Shown piece after piece: positions 4,815-5,108 of a stretch of 5,108 nt of DNA. This DNA comes from an uncultured Eubacteriales bacterium (GTDB taxonomy: Bacteria > Bacillota > Clostridia > Lachnospirales > Lachnospiraceae), in the NCBI GenBank assembly GCA_900548855.1, contig URMF01000099.1:1-5108 (forward strand), read 5' to 3'. A program made the position numbers and the translations under genes. The first letter of the stretch is position 1. Every line of letters starts with the position of its first letter. The notes below the pieces were generated by a model, which worked only from the letters and a program-made list of their open reading frames with translations, was not told where the DNA came from and did not search any database.

Positions 4815-4843
4815 TTGAATTATCAGACATAAGATGATAATAT
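4815..4843 (+). promoter_or_regulatory. Possible promoter of the antitoxin-like RNA
   Basis: TTGAAT (4815-4820) and TAATAT (4838-4843) are spaced by 17 bp; GATAAT at 4836 is an alternative -10 with shorter spacing. Each box matches consensus at only 4-5 positions. It lies 10 bases after the repressor stop and would start an RNA near 4850, which the 4918-4946 terminator would end. Confidence 0.4.
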
Positions 4844-4857
4844 CTAATTAAACAGAA

Positions 4858-4882
4858 AGCACCCACTCCAAAGGTGGATGCT
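4858..4882 (-). terminator. Terminator of the toxin transcript (minus strand)
   Basis: On the minus strand AGCATCCAC (4882-4874) pairs with GTGGGTGCT (4866-4858), nine pairs including one T-G wobble, around a 7-nt loop. It is followed by TTCTGTTTAATT. The T-run is interrupted, so strength is moderate. It would end a minus-strand transcript about 95 bases after the toxin stop. Confidence 0.5.
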
Positions 4883-4917
4883 CCGAGTTTAGGTTAATGA
4901 ATGTCCTTAAGGACACC

Positions 4918-4956
4918 GCCTATCCTGTGGATCAGACAGGATAGGCATTTTTATTT
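4918..4956 (+). terminator. Strong intrinsic terminator (plus strand)
   Basis: GCCTATCCTGT (4918-4928) and ACAGGATAGGC (4936-4946) are perfect 11-bp arms with a 7-nt loop, followed by ATTTTTATTTT. It can end the antitoxin-like RNA and any readthrough from the repressor gene, which has no nearer terminator. Confidence 0.85.
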
Positions 4957-5108
4957 TCGCTTGTTTCTCTTATCGAGAAAGGCAAGCAACGCTACAATCA
5001 AGCTACCAAAGGACATCAACAATGCTAATATCCCAATGAAAATCGAAATGATCGAGACCGTTTCAAGTTTTGTGTAAACGTTAAAAACTGATATAAGATT
5101 TGTGAATA
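4951..5108 (-). CDS. Holin-like type I toxin peptide, 5' end outside window
   Basis: Reading the minus strand gives a 51-residue frame open to the window edge and ending at 4951. Its last part is ETVSIISIFIGILALL, then MSFGSLIVALLAFLD, then the basic tail KRNKRK. A single hydrophobic helix followed by an Asp and a Lys/Arg-rich end is the hallmark of the small putative holin-like toxins common in Firmicutes (TxpA/BsrG-like group), which depolarise or perturb the membrane. No ATG, GTG or TTG occurs in frame before the helix, so the start is probably beyond 5108 or non-standard. A convergent RNA overlaps the 3' end, as in type I toxin-antitoxin pairs. The family call rests on sequence pattern; toxicity is inferred. 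Confidence 0.7.
   Translation of the reverse strand, partial: FTNLISVFNVYTKLETVSIISIFIGILALLMSFGSLIVALLAFLDKRNKRK

Larger units (their letters stand above)
4850..4956 (+). ncRNA. Putative type I antitoxin RNA, convergent with the toxin gene
   Basis: A roughly 105-nt plus-strand transcript is bracketed by the weak promoter at 4815-4843 and the strong terminator at 4918-4956. It contains the 4858-4882 hairpin and the 14-bp palindrome TGTCCTTAAGGACA at 4902-4915. It is fully complementary to the 3' UTR, stop and last codon or two of the toxin on the other strand. Overlap at 3' ends is the arrangement of txpA/ratA-type type I systems. No expression evidence is available. Confidence 0.5.

Noticed and set aside
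1..5108. tRNA gene, attachment-site core or CRISPR array
   Set aside because: No cloverleaf, no regularly spaced repeat-spacer array and no repeated att-like core near the integrase or window ends could be seen by eye.

Overview
The window looks like part of a small integrative and mobilizable element (or an integrated mobilizable plasmid) from a gut-type Firmicute, most likely a Lachnospiraceae or related Clostridia. This rests on the low-to-moderate GC content, strong AGGAGG-type ribosome binding sites, sigma-A-like promoters, and the protein families present. The organism assignment is inference; no host marker gene is present.

Layout. Nearly everything from 1 to 4099 is on the minus strand and reads right to left as one presumed operon: an excisionase-like HTH protein (4099-3908), a tyrosine integrase (3889-2828), a MobC-like accessory protein that overlaps the integrase stop by 4 bases (2831-2442), a RepA-type hexameric helicase/ATPase (2334-1354), and a 77-residue protein of unknown function (1230-997). 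These are followed by a hairpin-rich non-coding stretch that is a candidate oriT (about 740-980), and then a MobV (Pre/Mob) relaxase that runs off the left edge (708-1). No convincing terminator for this direction was found inside the operon.

Control. The intergenic region 4100-4265 is a lysogeny-style switch. A promoter with perfect TTGACA/TATAAT and 17-bp spacing drives the minus-strand operon, and a weaker one drives a divergent XRE-family repressor (4266-4805). Three near-palindromic ACACA-TGTGT sites sit on or next to these promoters and are the obvious repressor operators. A second layer may lie at 2363-2470: an extended -10 promoter and a strong intrinsic terminator, both on the plus strand, define a roughly 73-nt RNA antisense to the mobC/repA junction. 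This layout resembles plasmid counter-transcribed RNAs.

Right edge. At 4806-5108 there is a type I toxin-antitoxin-like locus. A short hydrophobic, basic-tailed peptide of the holin-like toxin type is encoded on the minus strand and is cut by the window edge. A convergent plus-strand RNA overlaps its 3' end, and hairpin terminators face both ways.

Working model (inference): the repressor keeps the strong integrase promoter off. On derepression, excision, relaxosome formation and RepA-driven replication are expressed together. The antisense RNA would tune RepA/Mob levels, the relaxase would act at the oriT-like hairpins, and the toxin module would stabilise the element. The mobV frame appears to leave its family pattern near position 50, so the left edge may be an insertion junction.
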